Assembly (NCBI RefSeq): GCF_016900655.1
Contig: NZ_JACJKH010000006.1
Location: 1 to 64,000, forward strand
From: Drancourtella massiliensis
Lineage (GTDB): Bacteria > Bacillota > Clostridia > Lachnospirales > Lachnospiraceae
Direction: 5' to 3'
DNA length: 64,000 bases
In this document: positions 1-9,300 of the stretch, piece by piece
Layout of the letters: each line of letters opens with the position of its first letter
Position numbering within the stretch: position 1 is the stretch's first letter
The notes under the pieces: model-generated
What the model saw: only the letters and a program-made list of their open reading frames with translations
The model's database searches: none
What the model was told of the DNA's origin: nothing
Made by a program: the position numbers and the translations under genes

Positions 1-132
1 TTTCGTCAATTCCATTATACCAAACGGGACAGGTTTATGCCTTTTTTATTGGCTGAAATATTGAATTTTCAAGGTTCAACACACCGTATTGGTGTGGGAA
101 GTTTTAGTTAATAAGTAGTCAGGAGAAGAAAC
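1..132 (+). other. Leader of dxr, probably including the tail of an upstream gene
   Basis: No reading frame here can be identified with certainty. All three forward frames stop before base 120, so an upstream gene (cdsA is the usual neighbour of dxr in Firmicutes) could end here, but the visible tail residues do not match a family clearly. A small inverted repeat (ACACC ... GGTGT) lies near 80-95 without a following T run. The Shine-Dalgarno site AGGAGAAG at 121-128 belongs to dxr. Confidence 0.35.
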
Positions 133-1275
133 ATGAAAAAAATTGCCATATTAGGATCCACCGGTTCGATCGGCACCCAGACGCTTGACGTGGTGCGAGA
201 AAACGGGGACATTGAGGTCGTCTCTCTGGCGGCAGGATCCAATACAGAGCTTCTGGAAAAGCAGGTTCGTGAGTTTCATCCGAAAGTTGTCTGTGTCTAT
301 CAAAAAGAACGTGCGGCGGACTTAAAAGAGCGCCTTAAGGATAAAACTGTAAAAATTGTCACAGGAATGGATGGCCTGATTGAGGCGGCCTGTATTCCTG
401 AAGCGGAGATTGTTGTGACGGCGGTTGTAGGGATGATTGGTATCCGGCCGACGATTGCCGCCATTGAAGCTGGAAAAGATATTGCGCTTGCAAATAAGGA
501 AACACTTGTTACCGCAGGGCATCTGATTATTCCGCTTGCAAAGGAAAAAGGAATCCGGATTCTCCCGGTAGACAGCGAGCACAGCGCGATCTTTCAGTCT
601 TTACAGGGAAATGCCGGAAATAAAATACAGAAGATTCTTTTGACGGCGTCCGGCGGACCGTTCCGCGGGAAAAAGCAGGAAGATCTGCTGAATGTCAAAG
701 TGGAAGATGCGCTGAAGCATCCGAACTGGTCCATGGGAAGAAAGATCACGATTGACTCTTCCACCATGATCAATAAAGGACTGGAAGTAATCGAAGCCAA
801 ATGGCTGTTTGATGTATCCGTAGATGAGATTCAGGTTGTGGTCCAGCCGCAGTCGGTGATCCATTCCATGGTGGAGTACGAGGATGGCTCTGTGATTGCA
901 CAGCTTGGAACACCGGACATGAAGCTTCCGATCCAGTACGCGCTATATTATCCGGAACGAAGATATCTTCCGGGCGACCGCCTGGATTTCTGGAGCCTTT
1001 CCCATCTGGACTTTGAAAAGCCGGATCTGGATACTTTTTACGGGCTGGCACTTGCCTATGAGGCAGGAAGAGAGGGAGGCAGCATGCCGACCGTGCTGAA
1101 TGCAGCCAACGAGCTGGCTGTCAGCATGTTCTTAGACAGACAGATCACATATCTGGAAATCGTGGAGATTATAGAGGACTGTATGAAGGCTCATAAGAAG
1201 ATTGAGAATCCTTCCTTAGAACAGATTCTTATGACTGAACAGGAAACATATGAAAGAATTCGCAGCAGGAGGTAG
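133..1275 (+). CDS. dxr: 1-deoxy-D-xylulose 5-phosphate reductoisomerase
   Basis: This enzyme converts 1-deoxy-D-xylulose 5-phosphate to 2-C-methyl-D-erythritol 4-phosphate with NADPH, the committed step of the non-mevalonate isoprenoid pathway, in the cytoplasm. The N-terminus has the NADPH-binding GSTGSIGTQTL motif (residues 8-18), and the metal and substrate site is visible as VDSEHSAIFQ with its Asp and Glu ligands. The conserved NANKET-like segment appears as ALANKETLV. The length of 380 residues is normal for the family. The ATG follows AGGAGAAG at the right spacing. The gene is followed at 8 bases by rseP, and the order dxr-rseP is common in Firmicutes, consistent with one transcript serving isoprenoid and envelope functions. 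Confidence 0.97.
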   Translation: MKKIAILGSTGSIGTQTLDVVRENGDIEVVSLAAGSNTELLEKQVREFHPKVVCVYQKERAADLKERLKDKTVKIVTGMDGLIEAACIPEAEIVVTAVVGMIGIRPTIAAIEAGKDIALANKETLVTAGHLIIPLAKEKGIRILPVDSEHSAIFQSLQGNAGNKIQKILLTASGGPFRGKKQEDLLNVKVEDALKHPNWSMGRKITIDSSTMINKGLEVIEAKWLFDVSVDEIQVVVQPQSVIHSMVEYEDGSVIAQLGTPDMKLPIQYALYYPERRYLPGDRLDFWSLSHLDFEKPDLDTFYGLALAYEAGREGGSMPTVLNAANELAVSMFLDRQITYLEIVEIIEDCMKAHKKIENPSLEQILMTEQETYERIRSRR

Positions 1276-1283
1276 CAGACAGT

Positions 1284-2318
1284 TTGGGAATTATTCTTGC
1301 AATTATCATTTTTGGATTTATCATTTTTATCCATGAGTTTGGACATTTTCTTCTGGCCAAACTAAACGGGATTGAGGTGCAGGAGTTTTCTATCGGAATG
1401 GGGCCGAAAATCGTAGGATTTCAGAGAAAAGAAACGCAGTATTCCATCCGGATTCTGCCGCTTGGCGGATTCTGTGCCATGGGCGAGGACGAAACTGAGG
1501 ACGGGGAGAGCGTCGGGAATTTCAACCAGAAATCCCCGTGGAGACGGATCAGTGTTATCGTAGCAGGGGCAGGATTCAATTTTATTCTGGCTCTGATCGG
1601 AGCCATCATTATTACAGCGTGGATCGGCGTGGACAAACCGATTGTAGCTTCGGTGGAAGAGAATTATCCGGCGGCTGAGGCAGGACTGCAGGCCGGGGAT
1701 GTTATCAAAGAAATCAACGGACGCAGTATCCATCTGTTTCGGGATGCAACGACTTATAATCAGTTTCACCAAAATGAGGAGATTGATCTGACTTATGAAC
1801 GCGACGGCGTGGAGACGACAGTTCACCTAAAGCCGCAGTGGGATGAAGAAAGCGGAATGTACCGGTATGGGTATTCTGGTGGCGGATATGTAAAGACCGG
1901 CTTTTTTGAAACGATAAAATACAGTTTCTACGTGGTTGAATACTGGATCACATCCACAATCGAAAGCCTGAAGATGCTCGTTACCGGACAGATCGGAATG
2001 GACAGCATGTCCGGTCCGGTAGGAATTGTCGATGTGGTGCAGGATACCTACAATCAGAGCAGAAGCGGCGGAGCATCGCTTGTATTTCTTAACATGCTGA
2101 ATCTTATGATTCTGCTTTCTGCCAACCTGGGTGTCATGAACCTGCTTCCGATTCCGGCACTGGACGGAGGACGCCTTGTATTCCTGATCATTGAAGTGAT
2201 CCGCGGCAAGCGGGTGCCGCCTGAGAAAGAAGGCTATGTTCACATGGTCGGAATGGTCTGCCTGCTTTTGTTGATGGTTTTTGTAATGTTCAATGATATA
2301 CAGAGAATTTTTCTCTGA
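1284..2318 (+). CDS. rseP: RIP metalloprotease, site-2 protease family (M50)
   Basis: This is a membrane-embedded zinc protease that cuts transmembrane segments of anti-sigma factors or signal-peptide remnants. The first membrane helix carries the HEFGH zinc motif (H17, E18, H21). A PDZ domain sits in the middle (around residues 110-190), and the C-terminal half has the LLPIPALDGG motif that supplies the third zinc ligand, followed by a last helix. The 344-residue length is usual. The start is TTG at 1284, chosen because AGGAGG at 1267-1272, overlapping the dxr stop, lies 11 bases upstream and no better ATG is in frame. It ends just before a rho-independent terminator. The substrate cannot be told from the sequence. 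Confidence 0.94.
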   Translation: MGIILAIIIFGFIIFIHEFGHFLLAKLNGIEVQEFSIGMGPKIVGFQRKETQYSIRILPLGGFCAMGEDETEDGESVGNFNQKSPWRRISVIVAGAGFNFILALIGAIIITAWIGVDKPIVASVEENYPAAEAGLQAGDVIKEINGRSIHLFRDATTYNQFHQNEEIDLTYERDGVETTVHLKPQWDEESGMYRYGYSGGGYVKTGFFETIKYSFYVVEYWITSTIESLKMLVTGQIGMDSMSGPVGIVDVVQDTYNQSRSGGASLVFLNMLNLMILLSANLGVMNLLPIPALDGGRLVFLIIEVIRGKRVPPEKEGYVHMVGMVCLLLLMVFVMFNDIQRIFL

Positions 2319-2327
2319 ATTACAGAA

Positions 2328-2356
2328 GGTGCCGCACGGATGTGCGGTGCCTTTTC
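2328..2356 (+). terminator. Rho-independent terminator after rseP
   Basis: A ten-pair stem (GGTGCCGCAC with GTGCGGTGCC, two G-U pairs) closes a GGAT loop and is followed by TTTT. It starts ten bases after the rseP stop codon. Confidence 0.85.
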
Positions 2357-2359
2357 CTG

Positions 2360-2532
2360 TTTAACAGGAAACCTCGTTCCCTGTTAAATAAAAACGCTCC
2401 GCGGGATGCGCACTCGCACGAAGCAGAAATTTGTCGCTGCAGAGACCGCGCTCGGCGCGAGAGTTCCGCGGGCGGAACTCTTTGTTCTCTTCAAGGCATG
2501 TTTTCGGAAGTGCTTTCATATCTTGAAGAGAA
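2360..2532. repeat. Highly structured GC-rich intergenic element
   Basis: Three clear hairpins lie in series: TTTAACAGG at 2360-2368 with CCTGTTAAA at 2380-2388 (extending inward as AAC/GTT), GAGTTCCG at 2461-2468 with CGGAACTC at 2473-2480, and TTCTCTTCAAG at 2485-2495 with CTTGAAGAGAA at 2522-2532. Between them lies a segment unusually rich in CGCG/GCGC steps. The reading frame across it is open but its peptide is basic and repeat-like and looks non-coding. No other copy is in this window. It could be a dispersed intergenic repeat or a structured RNA leader for the next gene; that is inference. Confidence 0.55.
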
Positions 2533-2551
2533 GAAATGCTTTGAGGTGGGC

Positions 2552-3814
2552 ATGAACGAAAATTACGGAATGCAGGAAAACAATATTGATAAAGGGAAGC
2601 TGAAAATACAGATCACATCGGAGGCTACATCCTTCCCGGTGGAGGACGCAAGTATCCGGATCACCTATACCGGGGTGCCGGATCAGACGATTGAGACTGT
2701 CTCCACAGATTCTTCCGGACAAACGGAGACGCTGGAGTTGCCGGCCCCTCCGGTAGAGTACAGTCTGGATGAGCGTCAGGAGGAACAGCCTTACTCGGAA
2801 TATACACTGGAAGTAACAGCGCCAGGATTTGAACCGATTCAGATCGCGGGAACAGAGATTCTCTCGGGGGTAACTGCGCTTCAGAATATCCGGATGCTTC
2901 CTCTGGAACGTGAGGAAGGTCAGGAGGTCTATGTGATTCCGGCACATACGCTGTTTGGAAATTATCCGCCCAAAATTCCGGAAGCCGAAATCAAGCCGAT
3001 GGACGAATCAGGAGAGATTGTTTTGAGCCGCGTTGTAGTGCCGGAATACATTGTTGTACATGATGGGTCACCGCGGGATTCTACGGCATTGAATTACTAT
3101 GACAGATACAAGGATTATATTAAAAATGTGGCGTCCAGCGAAATATATGCGACATGGCCGGAGGAAGCGATCAAGGCGAATGTCCTTGCAATTATGTCCT
3201 TTACATTGAACAGGGTTTACACAGAATGGTACAGAAATCAGGGCTTTGAATTTACGATTTCCTCCTCCACTGCCTTTGACCATAAGTGGATTCCGCAACG
3301 GAATATTTACGACACGATTTCCGTAGTTGTGGATGATCTGTTTGCGTCCTATCTTTCCAGACCGAACGTACGCCAGCCGATCCTGACTCAGTATTGCGAC
3401 GGAAAACAGGTGACCTGTCCGGGATGGATGACCCAGTGGGGTTCCAAAGATCTGGCGGATCAGGGATACAGTGCAATCCAGATCCTGCGTTATTTTTACG
3501 GAAGTGACATGTATATCAATACCGCCCAGGAGATTTCCGGGATTCCGTCATCGTGGCCGGGTTACACATTGGAAAATGGGTCTTCCGGCAGCAAAGTTCT
3601 GCAGATGCAGGAACAGCTGAATGTGATTGCGGGAGCCTATCCGGCGATTCCGAAAGTGGATGCGGACGGAATTTACGGTCCAAGGACGGAAGCGTCAGTC
3701 CGTAAGTTTCAGGAAGTGTTCGGGCTTCCGCAGACGGGGAAAGTAGATTACCGGACCTGGTATAAAATTTCGGAGGTCTATGTGGGCGTTTCCAGGATTG
3801 CGGAACTTGTATAA
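2552..3814 (+). CDS. SpoIID/LytB-like protein with C-terminal peptidoglycan-binding domain
   Basis: This 420-residue protein probably acts on or at the cell wall. The start at 2552 is preferred over an upstream in-frame one because GAGGTGGG lies just before it and the upstream frame crosses a structured intergenic element. The N-terminal 130 residues look like a beta-rich carboxypeptidase-regulatory or Ig-like domain. The middle contains a SpoIID-like segment (EEAIKANVLAIMSFTLNR, then QPILTQYCDG). The last 70 residues are a PG_binding_1 domain (SSGSKVLQMQEQL, DGIYGPRTEASVRKFQ). No signal peptide is visible, which is odd for a wall-acting protein; such proteins do occur in clostridia, and the role is unknown. 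Confidence 0.75.
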   Translation: MNENYGMQENNIDKGKLKIQITSEATSFPVEDASIRITYTGVPDQTIETVSTDSSGQTETLELPAPPVEYSLDERQEEQPYSEYTLEVTAPGFEPIQIAGTEILSGVTALQNIRMLPLEREEGQEVYVIPAHTLFGNYPPKIPEAEIKPMDESGEIVLSRVVVPEYIVVHDGSPRDSTALNYYDRYKDYIKNVASSEIYATWPEEAIKANVLAIMSFTLNRVYTEWYRNQGFEFTISSSTAFDHKWIPQRNIYDTISVVVDDLFASYLSRPNVRQPILTQYCDGKQVTCPGWMTQWGSKDLADQGYSAIQILRYFYGSDMYINTAQEISGIPSSWPGYTLENGSSGSKVLQMQEQLNVIAGAYPAIPKVDADGIYGPRTEASVRKFQEVFGLPQTGKVDYRTWYKISEVYVGVSRIAELV

Positions 3815-3828
3815 AAGAATAAATAGGG

Positions 3829-3858
3829 TTGCGTATCGGGCAGGAATTTCTCTATAAT
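3829..3858 (+). promoter_or_regulatory. Sigma-A-type promoter for the transglutaminase-like gene
   Basis: TTGCGT at 3829-3834 and a perfect TATAAT at 3853-3858 are separated by 18 bases. Transcription would start near 3865, which argues for the ATG at 3889, not the one at 3871. Confidence 0.65.
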
Positions 3859-3888
3859 AGACAGTAAAGGATGATTACGGAGAAAAGC

Positions 3889-5100
3889 ATGAGAAAAAGA
3901 GAAAACAGATTCTTAAAAGGATGCGTTGTTCTGTGCGTCATATTGATTCTGGCAGTTGCGGCAGGACTTGCCGGTTTGTTCCGCGGGTCTGTGTCAACGG
4001 TTAAAGAGAGGACTGCTTCTTCAGCAGAACAGCCGGTATTTCAGGAAGTCGAAATTCCGGCCGAAGAAGTAGCGGAGAAATTTTATTACAGTACGTTAAG
4101 TGAAGAAGAACAGCAGGTGTATCAGGCCGTTCTTCAGGGTGTCCGGAATAATTCGGAAACGATCAACGTGGAGATGACAGATGCAAAGCGGGTCAACCAG
4201 ATTTATGAATTTGTTCTGAATGATTTCCCGGATATTTTTTGGTGCAGCGGTGCGGCGGAGACGACAGCTTATCAGATTCCGGGAGGAGGATATTCTGAGT
4301 TTTGCCCGGAGTATACCTACGAGGGGGAACAGAAGGAACAGATGCAGGCACAGATTGAAGCGGAGGCAGAGGCCATTCTTGGTGCGGCGGATGTATCACA
4401 GATCGATCCGGAATATGACAGAATCCGGTATGTCTATGAATATGTTATCCGTTCGGTTGACTATGTGGAAAATGCAAGTGACAGTCAGAATCTCTACAGC
4501 GCGCTTGTCAATAAGGAGTCTGTCTGCGCCGGTTATGCGCGGGAGACCCAGTATCTTCTGGAACGGCTTGGAGTATTCTGCACATATGTCACAGGGACAA
4601 CCAGAGGACAGCCGCACGCATGGAATCTGGTCCGGTGTGACGGGAACTATTATTACGTGGACACCACCTGGGGCGATCCGGTCTTCCTTCAAACCGACGG
4701 CGGGTCGATTCCGGAAGAACAGCAGATTCAGTACGATTATCTTTGCTGCAGTGAACAGGAACTATTCCGGACGCACGAACTGGATGCAGATGTTACATTT
4801 CCGTCCTGTACTGCTGTGAACGATAATTACTATGTAAGAGAGGGATGCTATTACCAGCGTTTTGACCAGGACCGGATGCAAAAACAGCTGAATGAGGAGA
4901 TTTCTTCCAAAGAGCCGGTTTCTGTCTTCAAGTTTTCAGGGCAGTCAGCTTACGAAGAGTCCAGAGACAGGCTTATGAACGGGCTGATACGGGATGCGGC
5001 ATCGATTCTGGCACAGCAGAACGGCCTTTCAAGTGCCCGGTATTCCTATCAGGACGATCCGGTTCTGTGTAAGATCACCGTTTACTGGCAGTATGAATAA
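3889..5100 (+). CDS. Transglutaminase-like domain protein, membrane-anchored or exported
   Basis: A 403-residue protein with an N-terminal hydrophobic segment (residues about 9-30) that serves as signal peptide or anchor. The C-terminal half contains a transglutaminase-core fold with its Cys-His-Asp triad: the Cys in SVCAGYARE, the His in GQPHAWNLV and the Asp in YYYVDTTWGDP. Bacterial proteins of this type act as cysteine peptidases or transferases outside the membrane and the substrate is unknown here. ATG 3889 is preferred over ATG 3871 because GGAGAAAAGC precedes it and the promoter leaves no room for the earlier start. It is a single-gene unit, followed by the carA promoter. Confidence 0.82.
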   Translation: MRKRENRFLKGCVVLCVILILAVAAGLAGLFRGSVSTVKERTASSAEQPVFQEVEIPAEEVAEKFYYSTLSEEEQQVYQAVLQGVRNNSETINVEMTDAKRVNQIYEFVLNDFPDIFWCSGAAETTAYQIPGGGYSEFCPEYTYEGEQKEQMQAQIEAEAEAILGAADVSQIDPEYDRIRYVYEYVIRSVDYVENASDSQNLYSALVNKESVCAGYARETQYLLERLGVFCTYVTGTTRGQPHAWNLVRCDGNYYYVDTTWGDPVFLQTDGGSIPEEQQIQYDYLCCSEQELFRTHELDADVTFPSCTAVNDNYYVREGCYYQRFDQDRMQKQLNEEISSKEPVSVFKFSGQSAYEESRDRLMNGLIRDAASILAQQNGLSSARYSYQDDPVLCKITVYWQYE

Positions 5101-5125
5101 AAAGGAAGAAAATTCCGGAAAAGCG

Positions 5126-5154
5126 TTGAAAAACAAAAAGAGATATGGTAAAAT
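5126..5154 (+). promoter_or_regulatory. Promoter of carAB
   Basis: TTGAAA at 5126-5131 and TAAAAT at 5149-5154 with the ideal 17-base spacer. It lies 108 bases upstream of carA, leaving a leader of about 100 bases that contains a terminator-like hairpin. Confidence 0.72.
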
Positions 5155-5165
5155 CTTTACAATTT

Positions 5166-5220
5166 GAGAAGGAGGGCGCTCGAGTATCGAAAAAGACACT
5201 CATGCGCCTTTCTTTTTGCG
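5166..5220 (+). promoter_or_regulatory. Attenuator-like hairpin in the carA leader
   Basis: GGGCGC ... GAGT pairs with ACTC ... GCGCC across an A-rich loop, and the 3' arm runs into CTTTCTTTTT, so the structure has the form of an intrinsic terminator located between the promoter and carA. Such an arrangement suggests transcription attenuation by pyrimidine or arginine supply. No PyrR-binding loop consensus was recognised, so the sensing mechanism is unknown. Confidence 0.55.
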
Positions 5221-5261
5221 CAAACAAACATATAGAAACTACGAAGGGATAAGGTGAAGCT

Positions 5262-6332
5262 ATGAAAGCATTTCTGATTTTGGAAGACGGAACCGTCTTT
5301 GAAGGAACAAGCATCGGCTCGAAGAGAGAAATGATCAGTGAAATTGTCTTTAACACCTCTATGACAGGTTATCTTGAGGTCCTTACGGATCCTTCTTATG
5401 CCGGACAGGCAGTTGTCATGACTTACCCGTTAATTGGAAATTATGGAATTACTCCTGACATGGAGTCGAAAAAAGCGTGGCCGGACGGCTATATTGTGAG
5501 AGAACTCTCCAGAATGCCGAGTAATTTCCGGTGCGAAGGAACGATACAGGAATTTCTGGAAAAGCAGGATATTCCGGGCATCGCAGGCATTGATACCCGT
5601 GCTCTTACGAAGATCCTGAGAGAAAAGGGAACCATGAACGGTATGATTACAACCAATGCTGCCTATAATCTGGAAGAGGTACTTCCGAAGATTGCGGCAT
5701 ATGAGGTTGGAGACGTTGTTTCCAAAGTAACATGTAAAGAGCCTTATGTGCTTCCGGGAGACGGCTACAAGGTTGCGCTGATGGACTACGGCGCAAAGAA
5801 CAACATTGCCAGGTCCCTGAATCAGAGGGGCTGTGAGGTTACCGTGTATCCGGCTCATACAAAGGCGGAGGAAGTACTGGCGGCAAACCCGGACGGGATC
5901 ATGCTTTCCAACGGTCCTGGAGACCCGAAGACATGTACCGGTATTATCGAAGAAGTCAGAAAGTTTTATGAAAGTGATGTGCCGATTTTCGCGATCTGCC
6001 TTGGGCATCAGTTGATGGCACTTGCAAATGGGGGAGATACCCACAAGCTGAAATATGGACACCGCGGCGGAAACCATCCGGTGAAAGATCTGAGCACAAA
6101 CCGTGTTTACATTTCCTCACAGAATCATGGTTATGTCGTTGATGACACAACCTTGAGTCAGGAAATCGCAAAGCCGGCGTTTGTCAATGTCAATGACGGA
6201 ACCAATGAAGGAATGGAATACACCGGAAAGAAGATCTTTACCGTACAGTTCCATCCGGAAGCATGTCCTGGACCGCAGGATTCCGGATATCTTTTTGACC
6301 GGTTTATGGAAATGATGGGAGGGGACAGATAA
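5262..6332 (+). CDS. carA: Carbamoyl phosphate synthase small subunit (glutaminase)
   Basis: CarA hydrolyses glutamine and channels ammonia to CarB for carbamoyl phosphate synthesis, feeding pyrimidines and arginine. The N-terminal CPSase domain (MKAFLILEDGTVFEG) is followed by a class I glutamine amidotransferase domain with catalytic Cys246 in PIFAICLGHQ and the His-Glu pair in QFHPEA. Length 356 is typical. ATG follows AAGGTGAAG. The stop TAA overlaps the carB ATG by one base, indicating translational coupling with its partner subunit. Confidence 0.98.
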   Translation: MKAFLILEDGTVFEGTSIGSKREMISEIVFNTSMTGYLEVLTDPSYAGQAVVMTYPLIGNYGITPDMESKKAWPDGYIVRELSRMPSNFRCEGTIQEFLEKQDIPGIAGIDTRALTKILREKGTMNGMITTNAAYNLEEVLPKIAAYEVGDVVSKVTCKEPYVLPGDGYKVALMDYGAKNNIARSLNQRGCEVTVYPAHTKAEEVLAANPDGIMLSNGPGDPKTCTGIIEEVRKFYESDVPIFAICLGHQLMALANGGDTHKLKYGHRGGNHPVKDLSTNRVYISSQNHGYVVDDTTLSQEIAKPAFVNVNDGTNEGMEYTGKKIFTVQFHPEACPGPQDSGYLFDRFMEMMGGDR

Positions 6333-9300
6333 TGCCAAGAAATCAGGATATTAAAAAAGTATTAGTAATCGGATCCGGGCCGATTGTCATCGGCCAGGCA
6401 GCTGAGTTTGACTATGCAGGAACACAGGCCTGCCGTTCCCTGAAAGAGGAGGGAATCGAAGTTGTACTTCTTAACTCAAACCCGGCCACCATCATGACAG
6501 ATAAGGATATTGCAGACAGGGTTTACATCGAGCCTCTGACGGTAGAAGTAGTAGAAGAACTGATCCGCAAAGAAAAGCCGGACAGTATTCTTCCGACACT
6601 GGGAGGACAGGCCGGACTGAATCTTGCCATGGAGCTGGATGAGGCAGGATTTTTAAAAGAAAACAATGTGCGTCTGATCGGAACGACATCCGAAACGATC
6701 AAAAAGGCGGAGGACCGTCTGGAATTCAAGGCCACAATGGAAAAGATCGGAGAGCCGGTGGCGGCATCCCTTGTCGTGGAAAACGTACCGGACGGCGTGG
6801 CATTTGCAGAGGAGATCGGTTATCCGGTCGTTCTGCGTCCGGCTTATACCCTTGGCGGAAGCGGCGGTGGTATTGCCCATGACCGGGAGGAAATGGTGGA
6901 GATTCTGGAAAACGGACTTCGTCTTTCCCGTGTGGGTCAGGTACTTGTAGAGCGCTGTATTGCAGGATGGAAAGAGATTGAATATGAAGTGATGCGGGAT
7001 GGAAATGGAAATTGCATTACCGTATGTAATATGGAAAACATCGACCCGGTCGGTGTTCATACCGGAGACAGTATTGTTGTGGCACCGTCTCAGACGCTGG
7101 GGGATAAAGAGTATCAGATGCTGAGAACTTCTGCTTTGAATATTATCAGCGAGCTGAACATTACCGGAGGGTGTAATGTGCAGTATGCTCTTCACCCGGA
7201 TACGTTTGAATACTGTGTTATTGAGGTCAATCCGCGTGTGAGCCGCTCTTCTGCACTTGCATCCAAGGCGACAGGATACCCGATTGCAAAAGTGGCGGCA
7301 AAGATCGCACTTGGCTATACTCTGGACGAAATCAAAAACGCCATTACCGGAAAGACTTATGCAAGTTTTGAGCCGATGCTGGATTACTGTGTTGTCAAGA
7401 TCCCGCGTCTGCCGTTTGATAAATTTATCAGTGCCCAGAGAACACTGACCACACAGATGAAAGCGACCGGGGAAGTCATGAGTATCTGTGACAATTTCGA
7501 AGGCGCGCTGATGAAAGCAATCCGTTCTCTGGAACAGCATGTAGACAGCCTGATGTCCTATGATTTCTCGGATCTGTCTGATGAGGAACTGATGGAAAAG
7601 CTTCATATTGTAGATGACAGACGGATCTGGATGATTGCAGAGGCCCTGAGAAGAGGCGTTTCCTACGATGTCCTTTACAGCATTACAAAAATTGACAAAT
7701 GGTTTATTGATAAATTCGCCATCATTGTAGAGATGGAGAAAGCCCTGAAAGACGGACCGCTGACACCGGAACTTTTAAAAGAAGCAAAACGGATCGAATT
7801 TCCGGATCATGTCATTGCATCTCTGACCGGTAAGACCGAGGGAGAGATCCATCAGATGCGCATGGACAACGGAATCCGTGCGGCATACAAGATGGTAGAT
7901 ACCTGTGCGGCAGAGTTCGCTGCAAGCACACCGTACTATTATTCTGTATTCGGCAGTGAAAATGAAGTAGAAAAAACAAGTGGAAAGAAGAAAGTTCTTG
8001 TCCTTGGCTCCGGCCCGATTCGTATCGGTCAGGGAATCGAATTCGATTTCTGCTCCGTACATTGTACCTGGGCATTCAAAAAAGAAGGCTATGAGACAAT
8101 CATCGTCAATAATAACCCGGAGACAGTCAGCACTGACTTTGACATCGCAGACAAGCTTTATTTCGAGCCGTTGACACCGGAAGATGTGGAAAGCATCGTA
8201 GATATTGAGAAACCGGACGGCGCTGTTGTGCAGTTCGGCGGACAGACAGCCATCAAGCTGACCGAGGCACTGATGAAGATGGGAGTTCCGATCTTCGGTA
8301 CTTCGGCAGAAAATGTAGATGCAGCGGAAGACAGAGAACTCTTTGACGAAATCCTTGCAAAATGTAAGATTCCGCGCCCGACAGGTGGAACGGTCTTTAC
8401 AGCAGAGGAAGCGAAAAAGGTTGCAAACGAACTGGGTTATCCGGTTCTTGTAAGACCGTCCTACGTTCTTGGCGGCCAGGGCATGCAGATTGCCATCAAC
8501 GACCATGATATCGACGAGTTTATCGGAATCATCAACCGGATCGCACAGGAGCATCCGATTCTGGTAGACAAGTACCTGATGGGAAAAGAGATCGAGGTTG
8601 ACGCGGTGTGCGACGGAGAAGATATCCTGATTCCGGGTATTATGGAGCATATCGAAAGAGCCGGTATTCACTCCGGAGACAGTATCTCCGTTTACCCGGC
8701 CCAGAGCATTTCCGCAGTAACAAAGCGGAAGATCGAAGAGTACACAAGAAGACTTGCCAGAGCTTTGAATGTCATCGGTATGATTAACATTCAGTTCATT
8801 GTTTGCGGGGAAGAAGTGTACGTCATCGAGGTGAATCCAAGATCCAGCCGTACCGTTCCGTATATCAGCAAGGTGACAGGCATCCCGATCGTTCCGCTTG
8901 CAACAAAAGTCATTATCGGACATAAGATCCGTGAGATGGGATATACTCCGGGACTGCAGAAAGAGGCGGAATACATCGCAATCAAGATGCCGGTATTCTC
9001 TTTTGAGAAAATCCGCGGGGCAGACATCAGCCTTGGACCGGAAATGAAGTCCACCGGAGAATGTCTTGGAATTGCGAAGACCTTTAACGAGGCATTATAC
9101 AAAGCCTTCCTTGGAGCAGGTATCAAACTTCCGAAATATAAGAATATGATTATGACCGTACGGGATGAGGACAAGCCGGAAGCGGTAGAGATCGGACGCA
9201 GATTCGAGGCTCTCGGATACCGGATCTTTGCGACAGCCGGAACGGCGGAAGCCCTCAAAGAAGCAGGGGTAAAAGCAATTTCTGTCAACAAGATCGAGCA

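Noticed and set aside
2342-2551. A 70-residue N-terminal extension of the SpoIID-like protein
   Set aside because: It runs through the arm of a terminator and several hairpins, has no ribosome-binding site and an atypical basic sequence.
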